Source: Deinococcus sedimenti
Lineage (GTDB): Bacteria; Deinococcota; Deinococci; Deinococcales; Deinococcaceae
Direction of reading: 5' to 3'
NCBI RefSeq assembly: GCF_014648135.1
Contig: NZ_BMQN01000009.1
Coordinates: forward strand, 54,994-118,993
DNA length: 64,000 bases
The notes under the pieces are model-generated. The model was not told where the DNA came from. It searched no databases and worked only from the letters and a program-made list of their open reading frames with translations. Both the position numbers and the translations under genes were made by a program. Shown here one piece after another: positions 43,137 to 53,331 of the stretch. Each line of letters begins with the position of its first letter. Position 1 is the stretch's first letter.

Positions 43137-44597
43137 TTACGGCGCGCCGATCACGCTGGCCAGCAGCGCCGCGCCGCGCTGCACCTGCGGTCCGGTCAGC
43201 CCGCCGAAGCCCAGCAGCAGCCCCGAACGGTCCGGCTGCGCGTGGTACAGCGGTGCGACGGCACTGACCCTCACGCCGCGCCGCTCGCACGCCGCGGCGA
43301 TCGCCGCGGCGTCCAGTGCCGGGTCGAGATCCAGGTAGGCGTGCAGACCGGCCTCCAGTCCCAGCAGTTGCGCCCGGGGGTCCAGCGGGGCCAGCGCCGC
43401 CCCGAGGGCCGCGCGGCGCGCGGCGTACTCGCGGCGCATGCGGCGGATGTGCGATTCGAGGTGACCCGCCGCGATCAGGTGCGCCAGCGCGCGCTGCACC
43501 GGCCACGACGTGTGGGCGTCCGCGCGGGCCTTGAGGGCCAGCAAGCGCCCGCGCAGCGCCTCCGGGGCCACCACGTACCCGACCCGCACCGCCGGGCTGA
43601 GCACCTTGCTGAACGTCCCCAGGTACACCACCCGGCCCGAGCGGTCCAGGGACGCCAGGGCCGGCAGGGGCGCCGCGCCGTACCGGAATTCACTGTCGTA
43701 ATCGTCCTCGAGAATCAGGGCGTCGCACTGCTCGGCCCAGTCCAGCAGCGCCAGCCGCCGCGGCACGGACAGGCGCACGCCCAGCGGGAACTGGTGGCTG
43801 GGCGTGGTGTACGCCAGCAGGGGCGCGCCGCGCCCGCTTGGCAGGGCGCTGACGTTCAGGCCGTCCCCGTCGACCGGGACGGGCAGCACCACCGCCCCGC
43901 GCTCCTCGAAGATCTGCCGCGCCAGCCGGTAGCCGGGTTCCTCGAACGCCACGCGGTCCCCGGGCGTCAGGGTGGCCTGCGCGATCAGGTCCACGCCCTG
44001 CAGGGCGCCGGACGTGATGATCACGTCGTCCGCGTGGCACACGAGGCCCCGGGCGCGGCGCAGGTACGCGGCCACCTCGGTCCGCAGCCCGGTGTCCCCG
44101 GCCGGATCGGCGTAATCGTCCGGCAGCGGGTCGAGTGCGGCGGCGCGCCACACCTGCCGCCACGCCCCGCCGTTCAGGAACCGCGTGTCGGTCTGACCCA
44201 CCCGGAAGGCGAGCAGGCCGGGCGGAGTGGGCGGCTCGACCTGCGCGGCAGGCACGGCCCGCTGCAGCCAGCGCGCACTGGCGGCCGGTTCGGGCCGCGT
44301 GCCTCCCGATTCCGGCGGTAGGTCCGGAGCGACGAACGTGCCGGAGCGGTCCCGGCCGATCAGGTACCCCTCGGCGAGCAGCGTGTCGAACGCCTCGAAC
44401 ACCACGCCGCGTCCGACGTCCAGCGCGCCGGCCAGGGCGCGGGTGGACGGCATGCGCTGCCCCGGTGCGAGAACGCCCTGCCGCACGGCGGTCCGCAGCT
44501 GCTGCGCCAGCTGCCGCGTGAGTCCCCCGGCGGCCCGGTCCAGGGTCACGGGCAGGTTGACGGGCGGGGCAGGCGCGCGGGGCATGGTGGGGGTCAT
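43137..44597 (-). CDS. MocR-family regulator (GntR HTH plus aminotransferase domain)
   Basis: This is a 486-aa PLP-dependent transcription factor. Residues about 18-85 are a GntR winged helix (QRMPSTRALAGALDVGRGVVFEAFDTLLAEGYL). Residues about 120-480 are a fold-type I aminotransferase domain with the PLP lysine in YLGTFSKVLSPAVRVGYV and cofactor contacts in LILEDDYDSEFRY. MocR members such as GabR and PdxR control 4-aminobutyrate, PLP or amino-acid genes. Here it lies 81 bases downstream of the semialdehyde dehydrogenase and aminotransferase genes, so control of beta-alanine or 4-aminobutyrate breakdown is plausible. TTGACC occurs just upstream as a -35-like box. Confidence 0.9.
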   Translation of the reverse strand: MTPTMPRAPAPPVNLPVTLDRAAGGLTRQLAQQLRTAVRQGVLAPGQRMPSTRALAGALDVGRGVVFEAFDTLLAEGYLIGRDRSGTFVAPDLPPESGGTRPEPAASARWLQRAVPAAQVEPPTPPGLLAFRVGQTDTRFLNGGAWRQVWRAAALDPLPDDYADPAGDTGLRTEVAAYLRRARGLVCHADDVIITSGALQGVDLIAQATLTPGDRVAFEEPGYRLARQIFEERGAVVLPVPVDGDGLNVSALPSGRGAPLLAYTTPSHQFPLGVRLSVPRRLALLDWAEQCDALILEDDYDSEFRYGAAPLPALASLDRSGRVVYLGTFSKVLSPAVRVGYVVAPEALRGRLLALKARADAHTSWPVQRALAHLIAAGHLESHIRRMRREYAARRAALGAALAPLDPRAQLLGLEAGLHAYLDLDPALDAAAIAAACERRGVRVSAVAPLYHAQPDRSGLLLGFGGLTGPQVQRGAALLASVIGAP

Positions 44598-44678
44598 GCT
44601 GACGCGCGCCGCGCCGGCAGGTCAATGGGCCGCGCTGCTCACGCGGCCCAGACCGGAGCGGACGTCAATGGTGCTGCG

Positions 44679-46187
<1,509 letters not shown>

Positions 46188-46226
46188 TGGGAACTCCTGT
46201 GGAGGGAAAGGCGGGGACAGCGAGAG

Positions 46227-47573
46227 TCAGTCGGCGGCGACGGGCGAGCCGATCATCTCGTCCACCAGGGCGAGGGCTTCCTCGTAGGCGGCGAGGCCCT
46301 CGTCGAGTTCCTCGCGGGTGACGACGAGGGGCGGGCAGACCCACAGAAAGTTGAAACGGCTGTACGCGTACACGTTTCTGCTTTTCAGGTGCGCGGCGAG
46401 GCGGCCCATCTCCGGAGAGGTGCCGTTAAACGGGGCCAGTGGCTCCTTGGTGGCCTTGTCCTTCACGAGTTCCAGGACGCTGAACAGGCCCTTGTAGCGC
46501 ACGTCCCCCACGCAGGCGTACTTCGCCTTCATGGCTTCCAGACGCTGCCCGAGGTACTCGCCCATTTCACGGGTGTGCTCGAAGAGCCCCTCGTCCTCGT
46601 AGACTTTCAGGTTCGCGACGGCAGCGGCCAGCGAGACGGGGTGGCCACTGTACGTCAGGCCGCCCGCCAGGAAGTGCGTCTCGAAGTACTCGGCGATGGC
46701 GTCGCTGACGACCACCGCGCCCAGCGGCATGTACCCGCTGGTGAGGCCCTTGGCGCAGGTGACGATGTCGGGCTTGATGCCGTAATGCTGCGTGGCGAGC
46801 CACGTGCCGGTGCGGCCGAAGCCGCTCATGACCTCGTCGTCGATCAGGAGGATGCCGTACTTGTCGCACAGGGCGCGCAGTTTGGGGTAGTAGTCGTCGG
46901 GCGGGACGAGCAGGCCGTTGCTGCCGGTGATGCCCTCGACCATGATCGCGGCGATGGTGTGCGGCCCTTCCATCTGGATGATCTCCTCGATGTGGCTCAC
47001 GCACTCGCGCCCGCAGCTGTCCGGCGTCTTCCCGAACGGGCAGCGGTAGCAGTACGGGTCGAAGGCGCGCACGATGCCGGGCACGCCGGGTTCGACCGGC
47101 CAGCGCCGGGGGTCGCCGCTGGCGGTCATGCTGCCCATCGTCGCCCCGTGGTAGCTGCGGTAGCGGGTGATGATCTTGTCGCGGCCGGTGTACAGGCGGG
47201 CCATCTTCATGGCGTTCTCGTTCGCCTCGCTGCCGCCCAGCGTGAAGAAGCTCTTGCCCAGTCCGGTCACCTCGCGCAGTTTCTGGCCCAGTTGCGCGCG
47301 GACGTCCGTGGCGAAGCTCGGCCCGGCGAAACACATGGTGTCCACCTGCGCCTTGATGGCGTCCAGCACGGCCGGGTGCTGATGCCCGACGTTGATGTTG
47401 ATCAGCTGACTGGAAAAGTCCAGCCACGCGTTCCCGTCCCCGTCGAAGAAGTGGCTGCCCTTCCCGCCGGTCATGTGGATGGGGTTCGTCTGGGTCTGCA
47501 CGCTCCACGAGAACAGCGTGTGGTCGCGGTTCGCCTGGATGATGTCGTGCGTGTCGGGGTGCGCTTCGGGCAT
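46227..47573 (-). CDS. Class III aminotransferase, probably beta-alanine--pyruvate
   Basis: This is a 448-aa PLP aminotransferase with the PLP lysine in IVTCAKGLTSGYMPLGAVVV and the family segment IDDEVMSGFGRTGTW. It resembles the omega-amino-acid/taurine--pyruvate aminotransferases. Its place between mmsA and the pyrimidine genes points to beta-alanine to malonate semialdehyde. It has an unusual cysteine cluster (DPYCYRCPFGKTPDSCGREC), which may bind a metal or form disulfides. ATG 47573 follows CAGGAGGTGG; a longer frame to 47732 is rejected because it overlaps the promoter. Confidence 0.85.
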   Translation of the reverse strand: MPEAHPDTHDIIQANRDHTLFSWSVQTQTNPIHMTGGKGSHFFDGDGNAWLDFSSQLININVGHQHPAVLDAIKAQVDTMCFAGPSFATDVRAQLGQKLREVTGLGKSFFTLGGSEANENAMKMARLYTGRDKIITRYRSYHGATMGSMTASGDPRRWPVEPGVPGIVRAFDPYCYRCPFGKTPDSCGRECVSHIEEIIQMEGPHTIAAIMVEGITGSNGLLVPPDDYYPKLRALCDKYGILLIDDEVMSGFGRTGTWLATQHYGIKPDIVTCAKGLTSGYMPLGAVVVSDAIAEYFETHFLAGGLTYSGHPVSLAAAVANLKVYEDEGLFEHTREMGEYLGQRLEAMKAKYACVGDVRYKGLFSVLELVKDKATKEPLAPFNGTSPEMGRLAAHLKSRNVYAYSRFNFLWVCPPLVVTREELDEGLAAYEEALALVDEMIGSPVAAD

Positions 47574-47687
47574 GTGGGGCCACCTCCTGCCGGAATGACG
47601 GCTACGGGGGAATGATGGGTCGGCCCGGACATCAGGACCGGGTGGAGCGGGGGACGACGGTCTGAACCGACGTTGTACGGTACGCAA

Positions 47688-47717
47688 AGTGTAATTTTTC
47701 CCGTGCTGGCGCGGCAA
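47688..47717 (-). promoter_or_regulatory. Promoter for the aminotransferase-mmsA unit
   Basis: On the minus strand TTGCCG (47712-47717), an 18-base spacer and TACACT (47688-47693) lie about 115 bases before the aminotransferase ATG. Confidence 0.5.
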
Positions 47718-47778
47718 GAGACACAGTGTCAAGAGCAGAGCGGGAATCCCCTATCAGTGTGACGAATCATCCCGCTAT

Positions 47779-47931
47779 TGAAAATAAATTTCACCTACTG
47801 CTCGCGTCAATTGGGCTATGATTTTCATAGCGCGACTAGCCGCCAAGAAAGTCTCCAGAAAATCGCGTGAAATCCGGTGCTTCTCGGAAGACGGCGCACT
47901 ATCGGACTAGACATCTGAAAAATAAATTTCA
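47779..47931. promoter_or_regulatory. AT-rich intergenic region with three palindromes
   Basis: The 47574-48035 gap holds TGAAA-ATAAA-TTTCA (47779-47793), the perfect palindrome CTATGA-TTT-TCATAG (47816-47830) and TGAAA-AATAAA-TTTCA (47916-47931). The first and third are copies of one site. They sit between the aminotransferase promoter (minus) and the chitinase (plus) in locally AT-rich DNA and look like operators. No gene was found in the gap. Confidence 0.5.
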
Positions 47932-48035
47932 TTTTCGGACGCCGGATGCGGTACAACGGAGGCCTCAGTTCAATTCAACCGGCGCGCGGCACCTGCCCGC
48001 GCCGACCGCCCCTTGTCGCCTCAGGAGGTTCCACC

Positions 48036-49871
48036 ATGCCCCGCGTCCCCGCCTCGCCCCTGCTGCTCACCGCCGCGCTGCTGCTCGGGGGGTGTGCCGA
48101 CCAGACGGCCCCGACCGCACGGACCACCCCGGCCCTGACCGCGCAGGCCACCGGCCCCACCGCCACCTTCGACGCGACCAGCCAGTGGGACACCGGCTTT
48201 TCCGGCCGCATCACCCTGACCAACCCCGGCACGACCCCCATCACGGGCTGGACCCTGAAATTCAAGTTCAACGGGAACGCCGCCGCCGGGAGCAGCGTCT
48301 GGGGCGCCGGTGGCACCATCACGCGGGACAGCGCCGGGCTGTACACCATCACGCCCAACACCTGGGGTGGGGCCACCATTCCCGCCGGTGGGAGCGTCAC
48401 CGTGAACTACGACGGGACAGGGCAGCTGAGCGGCGTGAACACCTGCACCCTGAACGGAGCGGCGTGCAGCGGCGCGACCACCCCACCCACAGGCGACACC
48501 ACCGTCCCGACCGTCAGCCTGACCGCCAGCCCCACCACGGTCACCGCCGCCGGGAACGTGACCCTCAGCGCCACCGCCAGCGACAACGTCGGCGTGACCA
48601 GGGTCGAGTTCTACCAGGGCGCGACCCTGCTCGCCACCGACACCACCGCCCCCTACAGCGCCAGCGAGGCCGTCACCAGCGCGCAGAACGGCACCCGCAC
48701 GTACACCGCAAAGGCGTTCGACGCAGCGGGCAACACCAGGAGTGCCAGCGCGAGCGTGACGGTGAACATCACGGGCACCACCCCACCCCCCGCCAGCGGA
48801 TCCATCAACGTGGGCTACGCAGGCACCTGGCTGACCAGCATCAACGACCTGCGCACCAGCATCGTCCCCGCGTACTACACCGACCTGAACCTCGCGTTCG
48901 TGCGGCCCGACACCACGTACACCCGGGGCAGCCTCGCGTTCGACCAGTCGGTCGCAGGGTTCGAGTTCGCCGAGGGCGCCACCACCCCCAACGGCCAGCG
49001 GAAGTTCACCGCCACGCAGGCGCAGACGCTCATTCAGAACGTCGCGGCCCTCAAGGCGCGCGGCACCCGCGTGTGGATCAGCGTGGGCGGCTGGTCGTAC
49101 AGCCAGGGCAGCCAGTGGGCGAACTTCAACGCCCAGCGCGTCGTGGATCTCGCGCAGGATCTCGGTGCCAGCGGCGTGGACATCGACTGGGAATCCAGCG
49201 GCAGCAGCTGCAACAAGGCCGACGCCGCCACCTTCTCGTGCAGCAAGGACGCCGAGATCAAGACCATCATCACGACCCTCGACAACGAGATCAGCGCGCG
49301 CGGCCTGAACATGCAGATCAGCGTGGCCGGCTGGAGCACCGGCGCGTACTACGTCAAGGGCACCCCCTGGGAGGAAGGCAAGGTGCAGTGGGGCAGTCCG
49401 TTCGGCGGCACCATGTACCGCGTCGTGAAAGACCTCGCCAGCCGCATTGACCGCGTGAACCTCATGTCGTACGACGGCGGCACGTACTACGACCCCCGCG
49501 AGGGGTACGAGAGTTACCGCGCCATCTACCCCGGCCCGATCGCCATGGGCCTGGAAATCGCGCCCGAAGGCAGCGGCGGCGCCGTCCTGAAACTGAACGC
49601 CCCGGCCGGGACCGTGTACGACGCCGAGATGAACACCGGCACGAACAACGAGGCCACCCGCTACTACAACGTGGACACCCTGACGACCTTCCTGAAGAAC
49701 AAGGGCAGACCCGGCGACGGCATGATGCTGTGGCAGATCTGGAAGGAACGCGTGTACGCCCCCGCACCCGCCGACGCCGCGAACGTGAACAGCACCGGGC
49801 AGAAGGTCTGCACGATCCTCGGCCTGAGCAGCTGCTCCAGCACCCTGCCCACGCTGCCGCCCGCCCAGTAA
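48036..49871 (+). CDS. Secreted GH18 chitinase with CBM2-type and Ig-like domains
   Basis: This is a 611-aa lipoprotein (signal VPASPLLLTAALLLGGC). Residues about 40-140 resemble a CBM2 carbohydrate-binding module (GFSGRITLTNPGTTPITGWTL, then NTWGGATIPAGGSVTV). Residues about 150-245 are an Ig-like Big domain (DNVGVTRVEFYQGATLLATD). Residues about 255-600 are a GH18 barrel with the substrate strand RVWISVGGWSYS, the catalytic SGVDIDWES (DxxDxDxE with Glu as proton donor) and RVNLMSYDGG. It should cleave chitin or related N-acetylglucosamine polymers outside the cell. ATG 48036 follows CAGGAGG. It is the only plus-strand gene inside the pyrimidine region, so co-regulation is not implied. Confidence 0.92.
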   Translation: MPRVPASPLLLTAALLLGGCADQTAPTARTTPALTAQATGPTATFDATSQWDTGFSGRITLTNPGTTPITGWTLKFKFNGNAAAGSSVWGAGGTITRDSAGLYTITPNTWGGATIPAGGSVTVNYDGTGQLSGVNTCTLNGAACSGATTPPTGDTTVPTVSLTASPTTVTAAGNVTLSATASDNVGVTRVEFYQGATLLATDTTAPYSASEAVTSAQNGTRTYTAKAFDAAGNTRSASASVTVNITGTTPPPASGSINVGYAGTWLTSINDLRTSIVPAYYTDLNLAFVRPDTTYTRGSLAFDQSVAGFEFAEGATTPNGQRKFTATQAQTLIQNVAALKARGTRVWISVGGWSYSQGSQWANFNAQRVVDLAQDLGASGVDIDWESSGSSCNKADAATFSCSKDAEIKTIITTLDNEISARGLNMQISVAGWSTGAYYVKGTPWEEGKVQWGSPFGGTMYRVVKDLASRIDRVNLMSYDGGTYYDPREGYESYRAIYPGPIAMGLEIAPEGSGGAVLKLNAPAGTVYDAEMNTGTNNEATRYYNVDTLTTFLKNKGRPGDGMMLWQIWKERVYAPAPADAANVNSTGQKVCTILGLSSCSSTLPTLPPAQ

Positions 49872-49904
49872 CAGCGGCTCGACACCGCTGTAACGCCCGC
49901 TCAG

Positions 49905-49950
49905 TGACGGCCCGCCGGAGTCTTGATCCTCCGGCGGCCCATGACCGTCA
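49905..49950. terminator. Terminator hairpin between chitinase and PucR-like gene
   Basis: Outer stem TGACGG (49905-49910) / CCGTCA (49945-49950) and inner perfect stem CGCCGGAG (49913-49920) / CTCCGGCG (49929-49936). A smaller hairpin CAGCGG/CCGCTG (49872-49890) precedes it. It lies between convergent genes. Confidence 0.6.
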
Positions 49951-50688
49951 GGTTCGTTCGGTGGCGCTGAGCGCCTCGCCCGCCTCACTGCGCGTCAGTT
50001 CCAGCGCCAGGTGCAGGCCCAGCTGCCGCCGGGGTTCGTCCAGGTCGGGCAGCATGGCGCGCAGCTGCTCCAGGCGGTAGTACACCGTCTGCCGACGCAC
50101 ACCGAGGCGCCGGGCCGTCTCGGCCATGTTGAAGTTCGTGGTCAGCAGGGCGTCCAGCGTGCCCAGCAGCGTCGAGCGGGGCCGGGCGGGCAGGTTCAGC
50201 AGCGGCCCCAGCTGCGCGCGCAGGAACGCCACGCTGCGCCCCGTCTCGGCCAGCGCGTCGAGCAGCGGCGCGAGGCTCGGGTCCAGCGCCGGACCGCCGT
50301 GGTTCAGGATGCGGGCGTGCGCCGCGCGGGTCAGGGCCGCGAAACTCACCTCGGAGCGGAACACGATCAGCGGCAGCCCGTGCAGACGCGACGCGCCCAG
50401 CAGCGCGGGCGGCACGTCGCGGAACACCTGCACGAGTTCCAGCGCCAGCCCGTGCGCGCCCCGCTGCGCCAGCGACGCCACGAAACCCTCCAGTTCACCC
50501 TCATTCATGCGGGCCAGCAGCGACCCGGTCGAGAGGAGCAGTTCCCCGCCCGTCAGGAACCGCGCGGCGTCCGCGACCTCCGACACGTGCACCCACGTGA
50601 CGGGCTGCGTCAGGTGCGCGTGCCCGCTCACGACCTCCGCGCCCGCGAACGCCGGAAGCGTCAACAGTTCCGCCAGCGTCGGCAACAT
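49948..50688 (-). CDS. Short PucR-family transcriptional regulator
   Basis: This is a 246-aa protein. Residues about 1-115 match the PucR N-terminal sensor domain (LPTLAELLTLPAFAGAEVVSG, ELLLSTGSLL). Residues about 180-235 are the PucR C-terminal helix-turn-helix (LLGTLDALLTTNFNMAETAR, RRQTVYYRLEQLRAML). The central region of usual PucR proteins (about 500 aa) is missing, so this is a compact form. It is the last gene of the minus-strand pyrimidine unit, 61 bases after the amidohydrolase; PucR proteins commonly control purine or pyrimidine catabolism. ATG 50688 is preferred because CTGGAGG precedes it; ATG 50715 is an in-frame alternative. Confidence 0.83.
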   Translation of the reverse strand: MLPTLAELLTLPAFAGAEVVSGHAHLTQPVTWVHVSEVADAARFLTGGELLLSTGSLLARMNEGELEGFVASLAQRGAHGLALELVQVFRDVPPALLGASRLHGLPLIVFRSEVSFAALTRAAHARILNHGGPALDPSLAPLLDALAETGRSVAFLRAQLGPLLNLPARPRSTLLGTLDALLTTNFNMAETARRLGVRRQTVYYRLEQLRAMLPDLDEPRRQLGLHLALELTRSEAGEALSATERT

Positions 50689-50749
50689 CGGATCCTCCAG
50701 TCGAACAGGGGTCATGGTGGCTTCAGTGTGCGCCATTCGGAATGAGGTG

Positions 50750-51988
50750 TCAGATGCCTTTGGCAATCCAGTCCATGGTGCGCGTGGTGAGTTCGTCCAG
50801 CGCCTGCACGCTCAGGGCGAGGTGGTCTTCGCGCGTGTCCTCGATCTTGTTGTGGCTGATGCCGCGCAGGGACTGCACGAACAGCATGACGGTGGGGACG
50901 CCCGCGCGGGCGACCTCGGCGGCGTCGTGCAGGGGCCCGCTGGGGAGGCGGTGCGCGGCAGGCGTGACGGTCAGGATGCTGGCCTCGGCGGCGTCGATGA
51001 GCATGGGGTGGAAGGGGATGGGTTCGATGTTCCAGAGGTACCCGAAGGTGACGGTGCAGCCTGCCTCCTGCGCGAACTGCGTGGCGGCGTCCTGCGCGTC
51101 CTGCCACATGGCGGCCAGTTTGTCCGCGTCGAGGTGGCGCTGGTCGAGGGTGAGTTCGCAGGTTTCGACGACGCTGGTGACGATGCCGGGCAGGGTCCTG
51201 ACGCTGCCGATGGTGCACACGCCCCCGTGCCGCGCGGCGATGTCGTAGATGGCCTGTCCGAAGCGTCCGGCGGCGAGGAACGCGTCCTTGCGGACGTTCA
51301 TGGGGGTGCTGCCGCTGTGCGCGGCCTGCCCGTGGAAGGTGATGGTGTGCCGTTCGACGCCGACGGTGCCGAGGACCGCGCCGAGCGGCAGGTCCAGGTG
51401 TTCGAGGACGGGACCCTGTTCGATGTGCAGTTCGAGGTACGCGGCGGCACCTTGCAGTTCCGCGCGGGCGTCCGGGGCGTCCGCGAGGGTAATCCCGACG
51501 CGGCTCAGGGCGTCTTCGAGGCTCACGCCGTCGCGGTCTTTCAGTTTGCGCATCTCGGTCACGTCGAGCTGGCCCCCGGCAGCGCTGGACCCGTACAGAC
51601 TGCGGCCGAAACGGGCGCCTTCCTCGTCGGCCCAGTCCACGAGTTTCAGCGTGACGGGCGGCCGCCCGGCGTACTGCTCATTGACGCGCCGCAGGACTTC
51701 CAGGCCCGCCAGGACGTTCAGGCACCCGTCCAGCCACCCGCCGTTCGGGACGCTGTCGAGGTGCCCGCCGATCAGGAGGGCGCGGTCACTCTCGCCGGGC
51801 AGGGTCGCCCACCAGTTCCCGGCGGCGTCCATGTGCTGCGTGACGGGCAGCGCGTCCAGCCGCTCCTTCAGGAACGCGCGGGCGGCGACCCAGGTGTCCG
51901 TGAACGCCACCCGCTGCGCCCCATGCTCATCCCCAGTCAATTCACGCAGGGCCTTCAGTTCATCAATGGTCCGCTGTGGATCAAGCAT
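50750..51988 (-). CDS. Zn-dependent N-carbamoyl-beta-alanine / allantoate amidohydrolase family enzyme
   Basis: This is a 412-aa M20-type hydrolase. Metal ligands are in GGHLDSVPNGGWLDG (His, Asp), WADEEGARFG (Glu), ELHIEQGPVLE (His) and GPLHDAAEVA (His). This family includes beta-ureidopropionase, allantoate amidohydrolase and N-carbamoyl-L-amino-acid hydrolase. The presence of PreTA, dihydropyrimidinase and a beta-alanine-type aminotransferase nearby makes N-carbamoyl-beta-alanine the likely substrate, giving beta-alanine, CO2 and ammonia. ATG 51988 follows AAGGAGAC. A palindromic repeat element separates it from the binding-protein gene. Confidence 0.88.
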   Translation of the reverse strand: MLDPQRTIDELKALRELTGDEHGAQRVAFTDTWVAARAFLKERLDALPVTQHMDAAGNWWATLPGESDRALLIGGHLDSVPNGGWLDGCLNVLAGLEVLRRVNEQYAGRPPVTLKLVDWADEEGARFGRSLYGSSAAGGQLDVTEMRKLKDRDGVSLEDALSRVGITLADAPDARAELQGAAAYLELHIEQGPVLEHLDLPLGAVLGTVGVERHTITFHGQAAHSGSTPMNVRKDAFLAAGRFGQAIYDIAARHGGVCTIGSVRTLPGIVTSVVETCELTLDQRHLDADKLAAMWQDAQDAATQFAQEAGCTVTFGYLWNIEPIPFHPMLIDAAEASILTVTPAAHRLPSGPLHDAAEVARAGVPTVMLFVQSLRGISHNKIEDTREDHLALSVQALDELTTRTMDWIAKGI

Positions 51989-52009
51989 GCGTCTCCTTCG
52001 GAGACGGTC

Positions 52010-52192
52010 GATGGTTGAAAGTCGATAGGTGATAGACCCACCCTCTGAGGAGCTCTGGGCTTCCGTTACACGTGTCCGGGAAAAGCGCCCGAACCCGCTC
52101 CACTTCTGCCCAGAGCTCCTCTTGCCTTCTCGCTCCGCTCGGGGTGCTGATTGCATCATCACCCGGCAGTGACTTATCAACTTTCAACCATC
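52010..52192. repeat. Palindromic repeat element between catabolic genes
   Basis: Outer inverted repeats GATGGTTGAAAGT (52010-52022) / ACTTTCAACCATC (52180-52192) and inner ones GAGGAGCTCTGGGC (52047-52060) / GCCCAGAGCTCCTC (52108-52121) are both perfect. The tract CTTCTCGCTCCGCTCG at about 52126-52141 also occurs in copy C near 42.13 kb. The size and the terminal inverted repeats resemble a small non-autonomous element. It fills the 210-base gap, which holds no gene. Confidence 0.7.
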
Positions 52193-52198
52193 AACCAT

Positions 52199-53260
52199 CT
52201 ACTTCTTCCCAGTGGCTTTCTGCCAGACCTTGTACGTGACGGCGGCGGGGGTGGGGTCGGCCTTGAGGATGCCGAGGCTCTTGAGCAGGGTCACGTTGGC
52301 TTTGTACGTGGCGGGGTCGAGGTACCCGGCGCGGCCCTTGAGGGTGGACCCGGCGTTGTACAGCTTGGCGACTTCGGCCATCTGCCACGTCTGGTGCCCG
52401 GCGGCGCTGGAGCGCGTGCCCGAACCCTTGCAGGTGTTCCCGCAGTTCACGAGGACGATGCCCACGGCTTCTTTCTGATTCTTGACGGCGTAGTTCCAGC
52501 CTTTGAGGGTGGCGCGCACGAGTTTGGCGGCGATATCCTCGCCGCTCATGCCACTGCCCTTGAAGTTCCTGTTCGCCAGGGTGCGTTCGGTGGTGAACAT
52601 CAGGTCCTCGAGGAGGTTGATGCCGTAGTCGCTGGCGTTGAAGATCTGGAGTTTGTCGAGGGGGTAGCCCAGGCCGACGATCTGGTCGACCTCGTTGTAG
52701 GTCATGGCACTGACCAGGTCGACCTTGTCGGGGAAGACGATGCTGGGGTCGAAGGGGTACGTGACGGCCTGCACGCTGGGGTTGCTGACGGAGGAGTCGA
52801 GGCTGGTGGTCATGCCGTACTTCTTCAGGAGGGCCACGGCCGGGTACTCGTTGCCGCTGGGCCATACGCCCACGCGTTTGCCCTTGAAGTCGGCCGGGGT
52901 CTTGATGCCGCTGCTTTTCAGGGCGACCAGGGTGTAGCCGCTCTTCTGGAACAGCTGCGCGATGTGCACGACCGGGATGCCCTGCTGGCGGGCGGTCAGG
53001 AGGTCGGTGATCCAGGTGGTGCCGAAGTCGGCGGTGCCGGTGGCGACGGTCTGGATGGGGCTCTGGTCGCCGGTGGGGAGGAACTGCACGTCCAGCCCTT
53101 CGGCTTTGTAGTAGCCCTTGGCCTGGGCGACGAAGAAGCCCGCGAACTGCGCCTGCGGGAACCACTTGAGCTGCACCTTGACGGGCACGAGCTTCTGCGC
53201 GGAAGCGGGGCTGGCGGCGGCGAGGAGCAGGGTGGCCAGAATCAGGGTGCCTCGTTTCAT
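52199..53260 (-). CDS. NMT1/THI5-like ABC substrate-binding protein (probable pyrimidine uptake)
   Basis: This is a 353-aa secreted binding protein. The signal peptide is MKRGTLILATLLLAAASPASA. The mature part has VKVQLKWFPQAQFAGFFVAQ, GYYKAEGLDVQFLPTG, FGTTWITDLLTARQQGIPVV and GKRVGVWPSGNEYP, the pattern of NMT1/THI5-like proteins that bind pyrimidines, nitrate or sulfonates. NCGNTCKG holds two cysteines that may form a disulfide. With the two permeases and ATPase upstream it completes an importer. Uracil, thymine or a related ring compound is inferred from the catabolic neighbours. ATG 53260 follows CCGGAGGTTCAC. Confidence 0.88.
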   Translation of the reverse strand: MKRGTLILATLLLAAASPASAQKLVPVKVQLKWFPQAQFAGFFVAQAKGYYKAEGLDVQFLPTGDQSPIQTVATGTADFGTTWITDLLTARQQGIPVVHIAQLFQKSGYTLVALKSSGIKTPADFKGKRVGVWPSGNEYPAVALLKKYGMTTSLDSSVSNPSVQAVTYPFDPSIVFPDKVDLVSAMTYNEVDQIVGLGYPLDKLQIFNASDYGINLLEDLMFTTERTLANRNFKGSGMSGEDIAAKLVRATLKGWNYAVKNQKEAVGIVLVNCGNTCKGSGTRSSAAGHQTWQMAEVAKLYNAGSTLKGRAGYLDPATYKANVTLLKSLGILKADPTPAAVTYKVWQKATGKK

Positions 53261-53331
53261 GTGAACCTCCGGGGAGTGGGGGGCGAAGTCGGTGGGCCGG
53301 GAGAAGGGTGGGCGGGGAACGGGTGGGGCGG

